Part shown: in pieces, positions 24,405 through 36,044 of the stretch
Layout of the letters: every line of letters starts with the position of its first letter
How positions within the stretch are numbered: the stretch's first letter is position 1
Source of the DNA: Episyrphus balteatus
Taxonomy: Eukaryota > Arthropoda > Insecta > Diptera > Syrphidae
NCBI RefSeq assembly: GCF_945859705.1
Contig: NC_079137.1
Span: 78,885,150-78,949,149, forward strand
Direction: 5' to 3'
Length of the DNA stretch: 64,000 nucleotides
Position numbers and translations under genes: made by a program
Notes under the pieces: generated by a model
What the model was told of the DNA's origin: nothing
Databases searched by the model: none
Seen by the model: the letters and a program-made list of their open reading frames with translations, nothing else

Positions 24405-25035
24405 CTGAGTTGCTGGGGCCCCAGGGCATGGCCAAATTTTGGGGCTCCTTTGATATTTGGGGGCCCCTTTGATATAGAAAATAAGAACAAATAGAAAAGT
24501 ACGTATACGCCCTCCTTTTTTTGAGGAGGGGGCGCGCCCGGGCGGGGCCCTGATGTTACATTTTTTGGTCGCTAAGATTATTCAAGTAACATTTTTTTTT
24601 CTTTCAAAAACCTGAATTAATTTTTTTAGGGCCCCTAAGGTAATATTTTTTTTTTTTGAGATGAAATATTAAGTGGATGGCTACCAACTCATTAAGCCAG
24701 AACTATAATTGACTGAAGCGTCGGATGAAACGGAGTGGAACAGCGCTCGCAACCGCACTCGACGGATGGAAACTTATCGAAAATACAAAGAAAACAACAA
24801 CAATTGACAGTACCTTCCGACTCCATCCGCCAATTATGGTTCTGGCTTTACGCATTACACTGAAGAATATAATTCTTCTCTCTTGTATCCGAAGTGATTC
24901 ATGTCAAATATCTTATCTTTTTGCTTCGTTACTTTTATTATAAGTTGCCTTTTTTGTATTGTCTCCATTCAGGGCCCTGGAGTGTTGGGGGCCCCGGGGC
25001 ACCGCCCCGCTTGCCCCAATGGTGGGTACTCCCCT
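24405..25035 (+). repeat. Family B element, copy 2
   Basis: Contains several GC-rich blocks (GGGGCCCCAGGGC near 24414, GGGCGGGGCCCTG near 24540, GGGGGCCCCGGGGCACC near 24988) in an AT-rich background. It shares two segments with the copy at 14855-15055 in opposite orientation. No transposase was seen. Confidence 0.45.
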
Positions 25036-28000
25036 AGTTTGAAATATCAGAACTAAATTTTTTTAGTGGCCTTTTACTAAAAAGAGAATAAAACAAGCCT
25101 TTAAGTTTCACACATAGATGTCGCCTCACATGATTTAATTTATTTTATATTTCCATCAAAACTTTAATATTATTTTTTATGTAGATATTATTTTGTCCAG
25201 CACCAACATCAAACATTGGAAAACTCTTTTAATAGTTTACCCCACCAAGTATATTAGTTTCTCGAGGTATCAACTTCTTTAAATGTACCTACTTTAAATG
25301 TCCGAACAATATAAGAAGCACAGACTACAAGAATCAAAATTTAGGGATGAATCAAAAATAAAGTGCCCGCAAAATTTAACTCATACACAAAAAAAAAGCG
25401 TAATGCATCGTATAGACAGGACAAGACTTCTTGTCCAGAGAACATGAAAATACTATAAAAAAAAAAATCTAATGAAGATATAAAACAAGTCTAAGGAGGG
25501 AAGTTTTCCTACTTTTTTGTTCTTTTTTTTTTGATTAAATTGAAATGGGGGTGCAGGCAAGAAGAAGACTATTCACCCTTGCTATAATAAAGCGGCGCCG
25601 CGTATAAGTGCAATGCATGCATGCATGATTCAGTACAACTTGTCCATCTCTCTATATACATTCTAAAAATGCTCGACTCGGTTCGGTTCTGTGTGTATTA
25701 GTTATGGTGGTATAAACGGCAAAGCAGAACAACCACAGAACAGGTATTTCTATGTCCAATACTCCAAATCCAATATAATGTACCTACCACACCCCCATTC
25801 ACCCTCTAAAAACCGAACCCATATCAAAGCCTCTAAAACGAATAGTATAGTTCTATTCAGTCTTGGTTTTCATAGAAGAAGATGTCCTTCTTCGTTAGAT
25901 TCTTGATAGGCTTAGAAAATTCAAAAGAGTAAAAGAGAAAACTGTATAATATTACTCACCACCGTTAAAGTAGGGTGGCTCTATAAGGGTGAAAGGAAGG
26001 GTGATTGTGCTAGCCACCCTCAAATGAGCTCGCTCCGAACTCAGAGAGCTTGCTTATGGAAAGAGAGATGGTGTGTAAAAAAGTTTAGAATAGCAGCAAA
26101 AAAAAAAAGGGAAATAAAACTGGAAACATATACAAAAAGCGATAAACTCCTGAAGTTTAGTGAGTACACACCGAACAAGACGACAGGGTTAGTCCCAAAG
26201 TGAGTATAATGGCTCCATCTCTCTTTTCCCTGGCCTGATATGGCTATGAATGTGTGTAGAGCAGCAAACTTTTAAATTCGGTTTCGGTTCATGTTTTTTT
26301 TTTTTTTTATAGGTACTCTGTAGTCGTAAGGGTAGTAGAAATGAAAATGTTAAATTGAGTGCGGCGGCGGCTACGAGCAAGACTGTGAAAATGTTGCTGC
26401 GAATCGTTCAGATCCGAAAAAGTTGAGAAAACATTGCACTTTATTTTATATAGTTTTTTTTTGTGCTAAATAAGGAAATTTTTTTGAAAATTCTTTTCCA
26501 AAAGTGTGTAAAAGTGGATATACTATTGTGATTAACGGTATTTAGAAAAAAGTGATGATTCTTTTTTAATATGCTTTTTATTGGATGTCCACCCATCAGA
26601 AAAGAAAAGGAAGAAAAACGGATTTATATATGAAAAGATGGAAGCAACTTCCAAGAAGAATATAATCAATATGGAGTCTATCCTTAGGGATGATTGTGTG
26701 TTATTTTAGTGCAATTGTGAGAATTTTCTGCTAATTTTTCATATTAAGTTTTGAATGTAGCAAATAAAGTGTGAAAATTTAATATTGGATTCCAAATCCG
26801 GGCGCCATTTAGGAGCGAATTATAAAAAAAAAAGAATTTAAAACAAATAAAAGGAGGTTTTACCCGCATCTTCTTCTGTGTTCAAACGTTTAGCATAATT
26901 TTAATTAAAAAAAAAGGATTTTCATCTTCCTGATATTTGTGGAATACAAAGGTGAATATACGTTTTTTACACAAAAAATATATAAGTAATTTTAAGCGAA
27001 AAATTAATTTTCGAAAAAAAGAAATAATCCTTAATTTTTTTTTTTTTTTATGAGAGTGAGAAGTGGGAGGGGAGGTGTGTGTGATGGGGGTGCAGTAATT
27101 TTTCGCTCATTTTTTGTTGTAGAATTCTCCGTCTCATACTATTGTTGTCTCTTTTCATTGAGTTTGCTATAAAAATCTCTCTAATCCTTAGAAAACTGTC
27201 ATGTGGAACGTATGTGGAACGTAATCGTTTATTTGCCCCTGAAAAAAAAATCTTATTTGTTTTTTTTTCTGTTTTTTTTTTATTTTCAATCATTTCATTT
27301 TATGGATGAACTAAATATTTTAATTTGAAGATCTATTAGTTGATAACACACATATAGTGACCATGTAGTGTGTTTGGTTAGTGGTAGTTATTTTTTTATT
27401 TATATCGTTTTTGGGGAGTAGGTATATTGGGAGAAAGAAAGGGTATACTTTTGTAAATATGGGTTTTTATTTCGGTAATTTGGTTTCTTTAATTTTATTT
27501 TATGGATACGTATAGGTATTATAGCCTTGTTTGAATGCATAATTATGGAGTTGACTTAAAAAGACGTCTTTTTTTTTTCTTTCTTTCTTGTTTTGTGTCG
27601 TTGTAGATCGTAGTGTGTAGGGTCATTTTGTGTGTGGTATTTTACAAATAGGGGTTGAGGGTGAATGAATTTTGTGTTGTGTTAGCCCCTGCTTTCGTTT
27701 TTATATTTATTTTTCTTTTTATCTGGTCATTCTCTTAGGCGATAATAATAGGTAATTGAAGGACGTTGGACGATGGTGATGATGATGGTGATAATACAAT
27801 AACAATTTTAAATTATACATTCTTTATTCTAGTTACTATTTGGAGCTTTGTCTTGTATGATTTCACTTGTGCATTTGAAATATTCTTATAAACTGATTAT
27901 AAAAAAAAAACTGTAATAATTCTGTTTAATTGTATTACTTTGAAAATCGGAACTGGCAATTTAAACAAGGTATTGATTAAAATATGGCTTATTAAAAAAT

Positions 28001-28593
28001 CCAAGATGAATTCTGTTTAATAAATTACATTACCTACCTACATCACTTTATTCAAGTTAAAGCAACCTGCTTATACAGGGGCGGACTGGGGGTCAAAGGG
28101 CCTCCCGGGACTTTAAGGAAAAGGGCCACAAATACATAATTCACTTTTAAAAATTTTAAAAAGAAAAGTTGATATGCAGAAACTGTTTAAGTTTTTTCAC
28201 GTTTATTGATCTATAATCTGTGAACAGGCGGATCAATTTATTTGAGTGATTGAAAATAAAAAAAATGTACAGGGCTAAGTTATATAACATTCATTTTAAA
28301 ACGTTAAGTGGGTGTTACTTTCAGGACTAAATTTTTTTTCGTGGAATGTATTTGGGTGAATGTCCTTATCATAAAAGTCAAGTTTTTGGGATGGTAGGAT
28401 GTCGAAAGCAGCCGCCATCTTGGAAAAGAGGTTGGTACCATTTATATTTAATAGCTCCATTTTTACTCATTTTAACAGTCTTATTCACAATAAAATTATC
28501 TAAAAAATGATGTTCTAACGAATTCCGTGGCTATAATAAATTCAATTTAATAACTGGTCCCAGTTTGTCTCGAAAGGTGGGGACAAATTGACA

Positions 28594-29275
28594 TTTTTAC
28601 TTGCGATATTGGTACTATAGGGCAAGTTAAGGATTCGAAAAAATAATAGGACTTGAGATAACAATCAGACATGACATTAAGATGATAGAGTATGCTAAAA
28701 AAGTGGGTCACGCTATTCTGGTCTGTCTGTCCGTCTGTAAGTACCGCGAGTTATAGCCTAAACTAATGGAGCGATTTTTTTCAAACTTGGTAGTTAATAG
28801 TTTTGGGTGATTCCCTGGAGGACAAATTGAAATTTTTTTTAGGGCCAAAACTAACGGTACCTACCTGTCTTTTGAAAAATCGATTTTTTGAAAACGGGTT
28901 GATAAATTTTATGGAAATTTCTTTTTTTATTTCTAATAAATGGCATACCAACTATATTTTTTGAAAAATGTTAGAAAAATTTTAAAAAATTATTTTTTTA
29001 CAAAACGGCTTTAACGATTTTCGAAATTTTTTTCTGAAAGATCCTTTTCATGGAAGATATCAGATAACATAGGTACTTAGTTTTGTGTAAAAGATCATTT
29101 AAAACGGTGTTTAATTAATTACAAAAACAGATTTTATTTATTTTGACTACTTATAGAATTCCTTAAAAATATCAAATTTTAATTTTCCCTAATTTTGTTC
29201 AGTAAAGTTCTTAACATCAGAGTTACTTTTACCATAAGAGCAAGTGCGTGGGACCCCAGTAGTGTATTTTATTTA
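28594..29275 (+). repeat. Dispersed repeat family A, copy 4 (inside hAT)
   Basis: Begins TTTTTACTTGCGATATTGG, continues with 'gggcaagttaaggattcg', 'gacatgacattaagatgat' and 'caaacttggtagttaatag', and ends at GGGACCCCAGTAGTGTATTT. It lies 80 bp before another family A copy in the same orientation. Confidence 0.6.
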
Positions 29276-29354
29276 ATATATTTCACAAACTTTTGAAACT
29301 ATAACACTTCTAATTGAACTGGTTTACAACCAAAATGGACACTCAATCCCACTA

Positions 29355-30006
29355 TTTTTACTTTACTATAGGGCAAGTGTTGGTTTCGTGTAGAAAAAAT
29401 TGAGGATTTAATCAAAACCAACATTACCATAATGGAGAAGATCAAAAAAGTGGGTTTCGTCATGCCGTCCGTCGTCGGTCTGTCCTATGAGCTAGGGCGT
29501 AAACGGATAGATGGTAGATGGATTTCCTTGAAACTTGGTACAGATGATTTTTACCTAGTTCCAAAGACCCGTTTTTTTTTTCAATATACCGTTTTGGAGG
29601 TATTGAATTTTTCTCGAAAATGGCTCTCGAAATTTTGTGTACGTAATAGTCTTTTGGATTCTAACTAAACTGCATTTTTAGTTTTTCTCAAAAAATTCGG
29701 AAAACGAAGATATGGCGTTGTCGTTTTTGCAAAAATTGTCATATTTTTTAGGTTTCTATATTTCATAAAAGCATAAGCCAATTTAAATCAAAATCTACAG
29801 ACAGATATTTCTTATCATTTTAAAGTGTAAAATGCAAAACAAAATTTAAAAAAAGTTTATATTTTAAATTTAATTTTTTAACTTTATATTTTTTTTAATT
29901 TTTTTTTCTCGGAACTTAACAAAATCTTAAATATCCAATAGATATTTAAGATAAAGATACTTTTAACTACAAGAGCAAGTAAGTGCGACCCAGTCGTGCA
30001 TTTTAT
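29355..30006 (+). repeat. Dispersed repeat family A, copy 5 (inside hAT)
   Basis: Belongs to the same subtype as the copy at 13953: 'tgttggtttcgtgtagaaa', 'cataatggagaagatc', 'cttgaaacttggtacagatg', 'tttttagtttttctcaaaa'. It ends with GCGACCCAGTCGTGCATTTT. It shows that the family has at least two subtypes and a conserved 3' end. Confidence 0.6.
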
Positions 30007-31499
30007 TTTCTTACGTGCTTTGACCTAAGGGTCTCGGAAATTACTTTACAAAAAATTACGATGGATACGTTTTCGAGACATAATTTCTCAGTTTTTTGTC
30101 GTTGTGTTTTCTCAGCATAGTAAGTACCCATTCGGGCAATATCTTGAGTAATAAACGACCAATCTGAACAGAAAAACCGGCCCTGATAGCTGAATAAATA
30201 AGCAACAAACACTAAAATATTTTTTGGGTCACTCCAGATGCTTAAGAGCAATGTATAAAAAGATTTTTAAAGTAAATTAAAGAAAAAATTAAAATCTTTC
30301 GAATCCTCATCGTTTTAAATTTTGCATGTGTAGTACGTTTTTTGAAAAAGATAACAAAATACTTTTCTTCAAAATCTATGGATTGTGACTATCAATATTT
30401 TCGACCCTTTTTGTTCCTTTTTTGTTTTTGTCTATAACTTGAAAACCAAGCTGAATTTGAAAATTTTTATTAAGTAATATTTTGAAGATAAATAAATTTT
30501 CTATCGATATGTATCCTTTAAAATTTTTTTTCAAATTAAAAAATTGTAAAAAACTTAAGAAAAAACTATTCAAAAAGGGAAAAAAACGACATTTTTGATG
30601 TTTTTACTAATAGTTTTTTTTTGTATCCTTTGATTATTTTTAGATATAAAGGAGAAAAGAGAATACTACTTTATCTTTCAACATAATGGTCACAAAAATT
30701 AAATAGGGCTAAAATTGGATAAAATATGGACTTTGAAAATCTACTGATTTTGATCTTTTTAAGCCATTTCTCTTTAAAAAATACAAGTAGCATATTTTTA
30801 TCAATTTAAAGCATTATTTTATAAAAAAAACGATTTCATATGATATTGTTTATCCTAAATCCCGAAACTATTTTCTAAACATAAAACCGCGGAGTGCTAT
30901 TAAATGGGAGGGTGAAAATTGAAGATAGGGGTGCAAAAGCCCCATTTTTGAAGTTCTCGATATATCTCGCAAACAAAGCAAAATTTTTATGTATCGCATT
31001 GAAAACTTTTTTTGTAGAGAATTAAATTTCCTATAAGAATAATGTTTTTTTCCTATAAGAATTATATTTTTTTTTAAATTCAGGAAAAAATTTGCGTATC
31101 TAAACAGTCGAAAAAAACACTAAAGAAAATCAAAAATTTCAATTTTTTTATTTTTTTTTTGTTATTTTGATCGTATCTCTTTTTTGGGCTGAGTAAGACA
31201 TAAATATTGCTCTAAAAAAAGAGATTAAATTTCCTCCAAAAGTGTCTTGTCTGTGGGCCGCTTAATACAGTGAATGTTTATTATGGAAAGGAGGGAGGGT
31301 CTATCTGCCCCCTTTTAGGCGGGAAAGGCAATTTTCTAAAAAAATACTTTAAATAAAAAAAAATTATTAAAAAACAACGGCAGCAATTACAGTTATTAAC
31401 GATACTATAAGTTTTTTACAATATTTTAATTAAAAAAATTTCAAAAGGATGCATATCGATAGGAACTTTAAAGTGGAGTATCTAAGGCAAATTATTATT

Positions 31500-33577
31500 G
31501 TAAAAGATCCATAGGAGGCCTACATTGACTAAAGGGCCACAAACAAAATTCGGTGGGCCTTCAAAGATCTATAGGGGGCCTACATTTACTAAAAGGGCCA
31601 GAAGCATAATTCTGTGAACCTTAAAAGATCGAAAGAAGGCCTACATTGACTAAAGGGCCACAAACAAAATTCGGTGGGCCTTCAAAGATCTATAGGGGGC
31701 CTACATTTAATGAAAGGGCAACAAACAAAATTCGGTGGGCCTTCAAAGATCTATAGGGGGTCTACATTTAATGAAAGGGCAACAAACAAAATTCGGTGGG
31801 CCTTCAAAGATCTATAGAGGGCCTACATTTACTAAAAGGGCCACAAGCATAATTCTGTGAACCTTGAAAGATCGAAAGAGGGCCTACATTGACTAAAGGG
31901 CAACAAACAAAATTCGGTGGGCCTTCAAAGATCTATAGAAGGCCTACATTTACTAAGAGGGCCACAAGCATAATTCTGTGAACCTTAAAAGAAAGAGGGC
32001 CTACATTGACTAAAGGACCACAAACAAAATTCGGTGGGCCTTCAAAGATCTATAGGGGGCCTACATTTACTAAAACGGCCACAAGCATAATTCTGTGAAC
32101 CTTGAAAGATCGAAAGAGGTCCTACATTGAATAAAGGGCCACAAACAAAATTCGGTGGGCCTTCAAAGATCTATAGGGGGCCTACATGTACTAAAAGGGC
32201 CACAAGCATAATTATGTGAACCTTGAAAGATCGAAAGAGGGCCTAAATTGACTAAAGGGCAACAAACAAAATTCGGTGGGCCTTCAAAGATTTATAGGGG
32301 GCCTAAATTTACTAAAAGGCCCACAATCATAATTATGTGAACCTTGAAAGATCGAAAGAAGGCCTACATTGACTAAAGGGCCACAAACAAAATTCGGTGG
32401 GCCTTCAAAGATCTATAGGGAGCCTACATTTAATGAAAGGGCAACAAACGAAATTCGGTGGGCCTTCAAAGATCTATAGGGGGTCTACATTTAATGAAAG
32501 GGCAACAAACAAAATTCGGTGGGCCTTCAAAGATCTATAGAGGGCCTACATTTACTAAAAGGGCCACAAGCATAATTCTGTGAACCTTGAAAGATCGAAA
32601 GAGGGCCTACATTGACTAAAGGGCAACAAACAAAATTCGGTGGGCCTTCAAAGATCTATAGGGGGCCTACATTTACTAAGAGGGCCACAAGCATAATTCT
32701 GTGAACCTTAAAAGATCGAAAGAGGGCCTACATTGACTAAAGGACCACAAACAAAATTCGGTGGGCCTTCAAAGATCTATAGGGGGCCTACATTAACTAA
32801 AAGGGCCACAAGCATAATTCTGTGAACCTTAAAAGATCGAAAGAGGGCCTACATTGACTAAAGGGCCACAAACAAAATTCGGTGGGCCTTCAAAGATCTA
32901 TAGGGAGCCTACATTTAATGAAAGGGCAACAAACAAAATTCGGTGGGCCTTCAAAGATCTATAGGGGGTCTACATTTAATGAAAGGGCAACAAACAAAAT
33001 TCGGTGGGCCTTCAAAGATCTATAGAGGGCCTACATTTACTAAAAGGGCCACAAGCATAATTCTGTGAACCTTGAAAGATCGAAAGAGGGCCTACATTGA
33101 CTAAAGGGCAACAAACAAAATTCGGTGGGCCTTCAAAGATCTATAGGGGGCCTACATTTACTAAGAGGGCCACAAGCATAATTCTGTGAACCTTAAAAGA
33201 TCGAAAGAGGGCCTACATTGACTAAAGGACCACAAACAAAATTCGGTGGGCCTTCAAAGATCTATAGGGGGCCTACATTTACTAAAACGACCACAAGCAT
33301 AATTCTGTGAACCTTGAAAGATCGAAAGAGGTCCTACATTGAATAAAGGGCCACAAACAAAATTCGGTGGGCCTTCAAAGATCTATAGGGGGCCTACATT
33401 AACTAAAAGGGCCACAAGCATAATTCTGTGAATCTTGAAAGATCGAAAGGATGCCTACATTGACTAAAGGGCCACAAACAAAATTCGGTGGGCCTTCAAA
33501 GATCTATAGGGGGCCTACATTTAATAAAAGGGCCACAAAAATAATTCTGTGCACCTCGAAAGATTTATAGGAGGCCA
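31500..33577. repeat. Minisatellite of about 121-bp units with higher-order structure
   Basis: Each roughly 121-bp unit is a dimer of two diverged 60-bp halves: CTTCAAAGATCTATAGGGGG... and CTTGAAAGATCGAAAGAGGG..., both running into GCCTACATT and then GGGCCACAA. Some stretches are runs of the first half only, marked by GGGTCTACATTTAATG near 31757, 32480 and 32966. Recurrence of this block about 720 and 485 bp apart indicates amplification of multi-unit blocks. There is no open frame through the array. Confidence 0.85.
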
Positions 33578-34473
33578 CAATATGTTTATATTGACTAACA
33601 AAGGAGCATTTTATGAGAAAGTTTTCTTTTACAAAATAGAATTTCAAGTGCTTTTAAAAATTTTCTTCTTGCCCGAGGGCCTACCGGGAAAATTCCCGGT
33701 TGCCCGGTGGGCCAGTCCGCCCCTGTGCTTATATGTGTTTTTTTTACGTTCTTTTTTTTAACAAGTAGCTTTGCGTATCTATGTATGAATATTCATTTAT
33801 ATTAATTCTTTTTCTTAATTCTAAGAAGTATTTACAAGTTTTATTTAACCCGAAAAGGTTATGAAAAATACGTGCGTTCTACCTGGAAACAAATTCTTAG
33901 GAATTCGATTTAAAATATGGGGAAACTCAGACCCCATTTCACAATTTTAAAACCATTCTTTGCATATACTTTATATATACGATATACCTAACCTTTCTAT
34001 TCTTTTCGATGTATACCTGTTGTTTTTTATTTTGTTTCCGAAATGTCTCATATTTTAAATTCGATACATTATAATATTATATTCCATTCTAAAAATTACG
34101 AGCATTAAGAATGAAGATAATTTTTGCACTTTGCGAAAAAAAAACTTGAACTTTGTATCTTTGGTAGTATAGTACCGTGTTTTTTACAAGCAATTTTAAA
34201 AAGTTGGAAACCATTTCGAAGGCTTTAAAATTCTGCAAAACCTTCAAAACACTTCAGATGTACGTACATTATGTTTAAAGGAGAATAGACATTTTGGACG
34301 ATAGGCGGACATTTATGAAATTGGCGTCCAATGAAAGAACTATAACGTAGGAAAAACTTTTATTATGGCCGTTTTGTTGTATTGCATTTAGAATGGAAAA
34401 TATTGCAATATAAGTGTTTTTAGTGCATCGTACAATATTTGAAGGACAAATTGAATTATATCTTTATTTTAAT

Positions 34474-34725
34474 AAATAAGTGTATTAATAAAATAAAATT
34501 TGTAAAATATATTTAAAATTAAAATTAAAAATTAAAACTTTTTTGTTATATTTATTCTATTTTATTTTTAAATTTGACAAAATCACAACATTATTTAATT
34601 TAAAATTTAGCGACGCGTTTTGGATATTTGTCATCCATCATCGGGCTTAATTTGTTAAAGTTTAAATTTTTAATTTTAATTTTAAATATATTTTACAAAT
34701 TTTATTTTATTAATACACTTATTTA
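34474..34725. repeat. Inverted repeat enclosing the hammerhead fold (Penelope-type remnant?)
   Basis: Arms of about 66 bp at 34474-34540 and 34658-34725 are reverse complements (AAATAAGTGTATTAATAAAA and on). The 117-bp loop holds the hammerhead-like sequence. Penelope-like elements carry hammerhead motifs in their terminal repeats and often insert with inverted partial copies, which would explain this layout. No reverse transcriptase is present, so the assignment is an inference. Confidence 0.4.
34603..34653 (-). ncRNA. Degenerate type I hammerhead ribozyme
   Basis: Read on the minus strand: stem I 5' side AAATTAAGC; core CCGATGA (consensus CUGAUGA); stem II TGGAT/ATCCA closing a 7-nt loop GACAAAT; then AAAC (consensus GAAAC); a two-pair stem III A-C/G-U around GC; cleavage triplet GTC; and stem I 3' side GCTAAATTT, which pairs with the 5' side with one mismatch. 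All elements are in the right order and spacing. Two core changes (U4 to C, loss of G12) predict weak or no cleavage. The expected cut site lies between 34612 and 34611. Very short stem III is typical of retroelement-borne hammerheads. Confidence 0.55.
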
Positions 34726-34780
34726 TCAATTTACACACAACATGGAGACAGCAACATAAAATAAAACTTTATTTTAAGTA

Positions 34781-36044
34781 CCGTAAAACCGGGTGACTTT
34801 GGCACGTTTTCAAATTCAAATGTGAATAACTTCTGCAATAATTTTTTTTTTAATGAAGATTTCAACCAATTTACCTACTTCGCTCATTCTATAGGTATGA
34901 TTAATCTTGAAGAAATCTGTCCGACAGTTCTATAGATAAATGCCAAAATATGGATGGCCAAAGTCACCCTCCATTCCGGGTGACTTTGGCCGATAGGACG
35001 ATTTCTATATTTCCAGTTCAACTACAAGTAGCACGTCATTCTAACCCAGCCCAAATGAAAGAGCAGATTTTTTAAAACATGTGGGTATTTTTTTTATTTT
35101 CGTACACAGAATTGTCGGTTTTTATTTGATCAAAAAAAAAAATTAAAATTAGCATAAATTTTTATATCCTTCAAAGGATATGGAAAAAAATAGTCTCTCT
35201 CTGCGGTCAACCATTGGAACAGGAAGTGTCTTCTCCAGATCACTTTTGGTGACTTGTGCAACGTCTTTTTTCTCTGAAGCTGTACCCAGCACCTCTTCGC
35301 AGGAATGATACTGTAACCTCATCGTTATCAACATTTAAGATGCAGCCGAAGTAAAATGTTATTTTAGAAGCCTAGGAAACACATCTTTCGGCACTGTTTT
35401 GTTTTCGAGTTTGCCATCTTATACGCTGTTAAGGTCTTTATCCATAATATTTTAAGAGGCCAAAAGAAGGCTACGTCTAGTGGTTGAGCTGCCAAAAGTT
35501 GATATGTATGATCTGATAACATTTTAATTATATTGCCAAATATCAGTTTTGTCAACATATACCAATATATAAAAACAAAGTCTAGTGCAAAAATTAAGAG
35601 GGTGACTTTGGCCACCCGGCCAAAGTCACCCGATATGCCGGCTAAAGTCACCCTACCATATGGCATTTTTTATAAACAAATTAAAATTAATTTTTATGAA
35701 ATAATTATAAGGGTAGAATAAAAGTAATTCAACTTGCAAAACAATACACACATCGGAGTTAAAGTCATTTTGCAATCCTATTTCTTCAACATGTTCAAAC
35801 CATCCAACATTTTCAGGTGATTTTTTTTAGCATTTTTAAGAAAACTAAATTTTAGTATAAATTGATATCTAATTTTAATTAAATAAAGCTAGTATGATCA
35901 CTTTTGAATTCATCAAATTATACGAATTTACAAAGAAACTTGGAAAAAATCAAACAAGTCCTTCATATATTAACAATTTTTTAAAAAAGTGTCCATGTCA
36001 AAGTCAAAGTCACCCGCCAGGCCAAAATCACCCGGTTCTACCGG
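34781..36044. mobile_element. Pogo-like DNA transposon remnant
   Basis: Ends are inverted repeats, CCGTAAAACCGGGTGACTTT and the complement of CCGGTAGAACCGGGTGATTT, flanked by TA (34779-34780, 36045-36046). The motif GGGTGACTTTGGCC and its complement recur near 34975, 35600-35655 and 36005-36030, as subterminal binding sites would. A minus-strand transposase fragment lies inside. At 1.26 kb it is shorter than a complete pogo-type element and is internally deleted. Confidence 0.65.
35149..35666 (-). pseudogene. Pogo-type DDE transposase fragment
   Basis: Two minus-strand open segments, 35666-35364 (100 residues) and 35334-35149 (61 residues). The first contains SDHTYQLLAAQPLDVAFFWP followed by LKILWIKTLTAY, which matches the C-terminal part of the pogo/Tigger DDE domain (family pattern: HLLQPLDV-x-FFGPLK-x-W). 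The second (KSDLEKTLPV) is plausible as the downstream tail in another frame. The N-terminal DNA-binding region and the catalytic aspartates are absent, so it is a relic. It lies within TA-flanked inverted repeats, which agrees with the pogo clade. Confidence 0.6.

Larger units (their letters stand above)
28076..33725. mobile_element. 5.65-kb non-autonomous hAT-type transposon
   Basis: The termini are a perfect 14-bp inverted repeat, CAGGGGCGGACTGG at 28076-28089 and its complement at 33712-33725. Both ends are flanked by the identical 8-bp sequence TGCTTATA (28068-28075, 33726-33733). An 8-bp duplication and a CAGGG-type end are the signature of hAT elements. No transposase frame is present. 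The interior holds two family A copies, about 1.5 kb of AT-rich filler and a 2.1-kb minisatellite. Both GC-rich ends share blocks with the minisatellite (GGGCC, GGTGGGCC), suggesting the array grew from terminal sequence. Confidence 0.85.

Noticed and set aside
24725..24943. 72-residue frame following the orphan promoter
   Set aside because: It lies within family B repeat sequence and shows no likeness to a known protein.
31500..33577. CRISPR-like repeat array
   Set aside because: Units are contiguous 60/121-bp repeats with no unique spacers, inside a eukaryotic hAT-type element.
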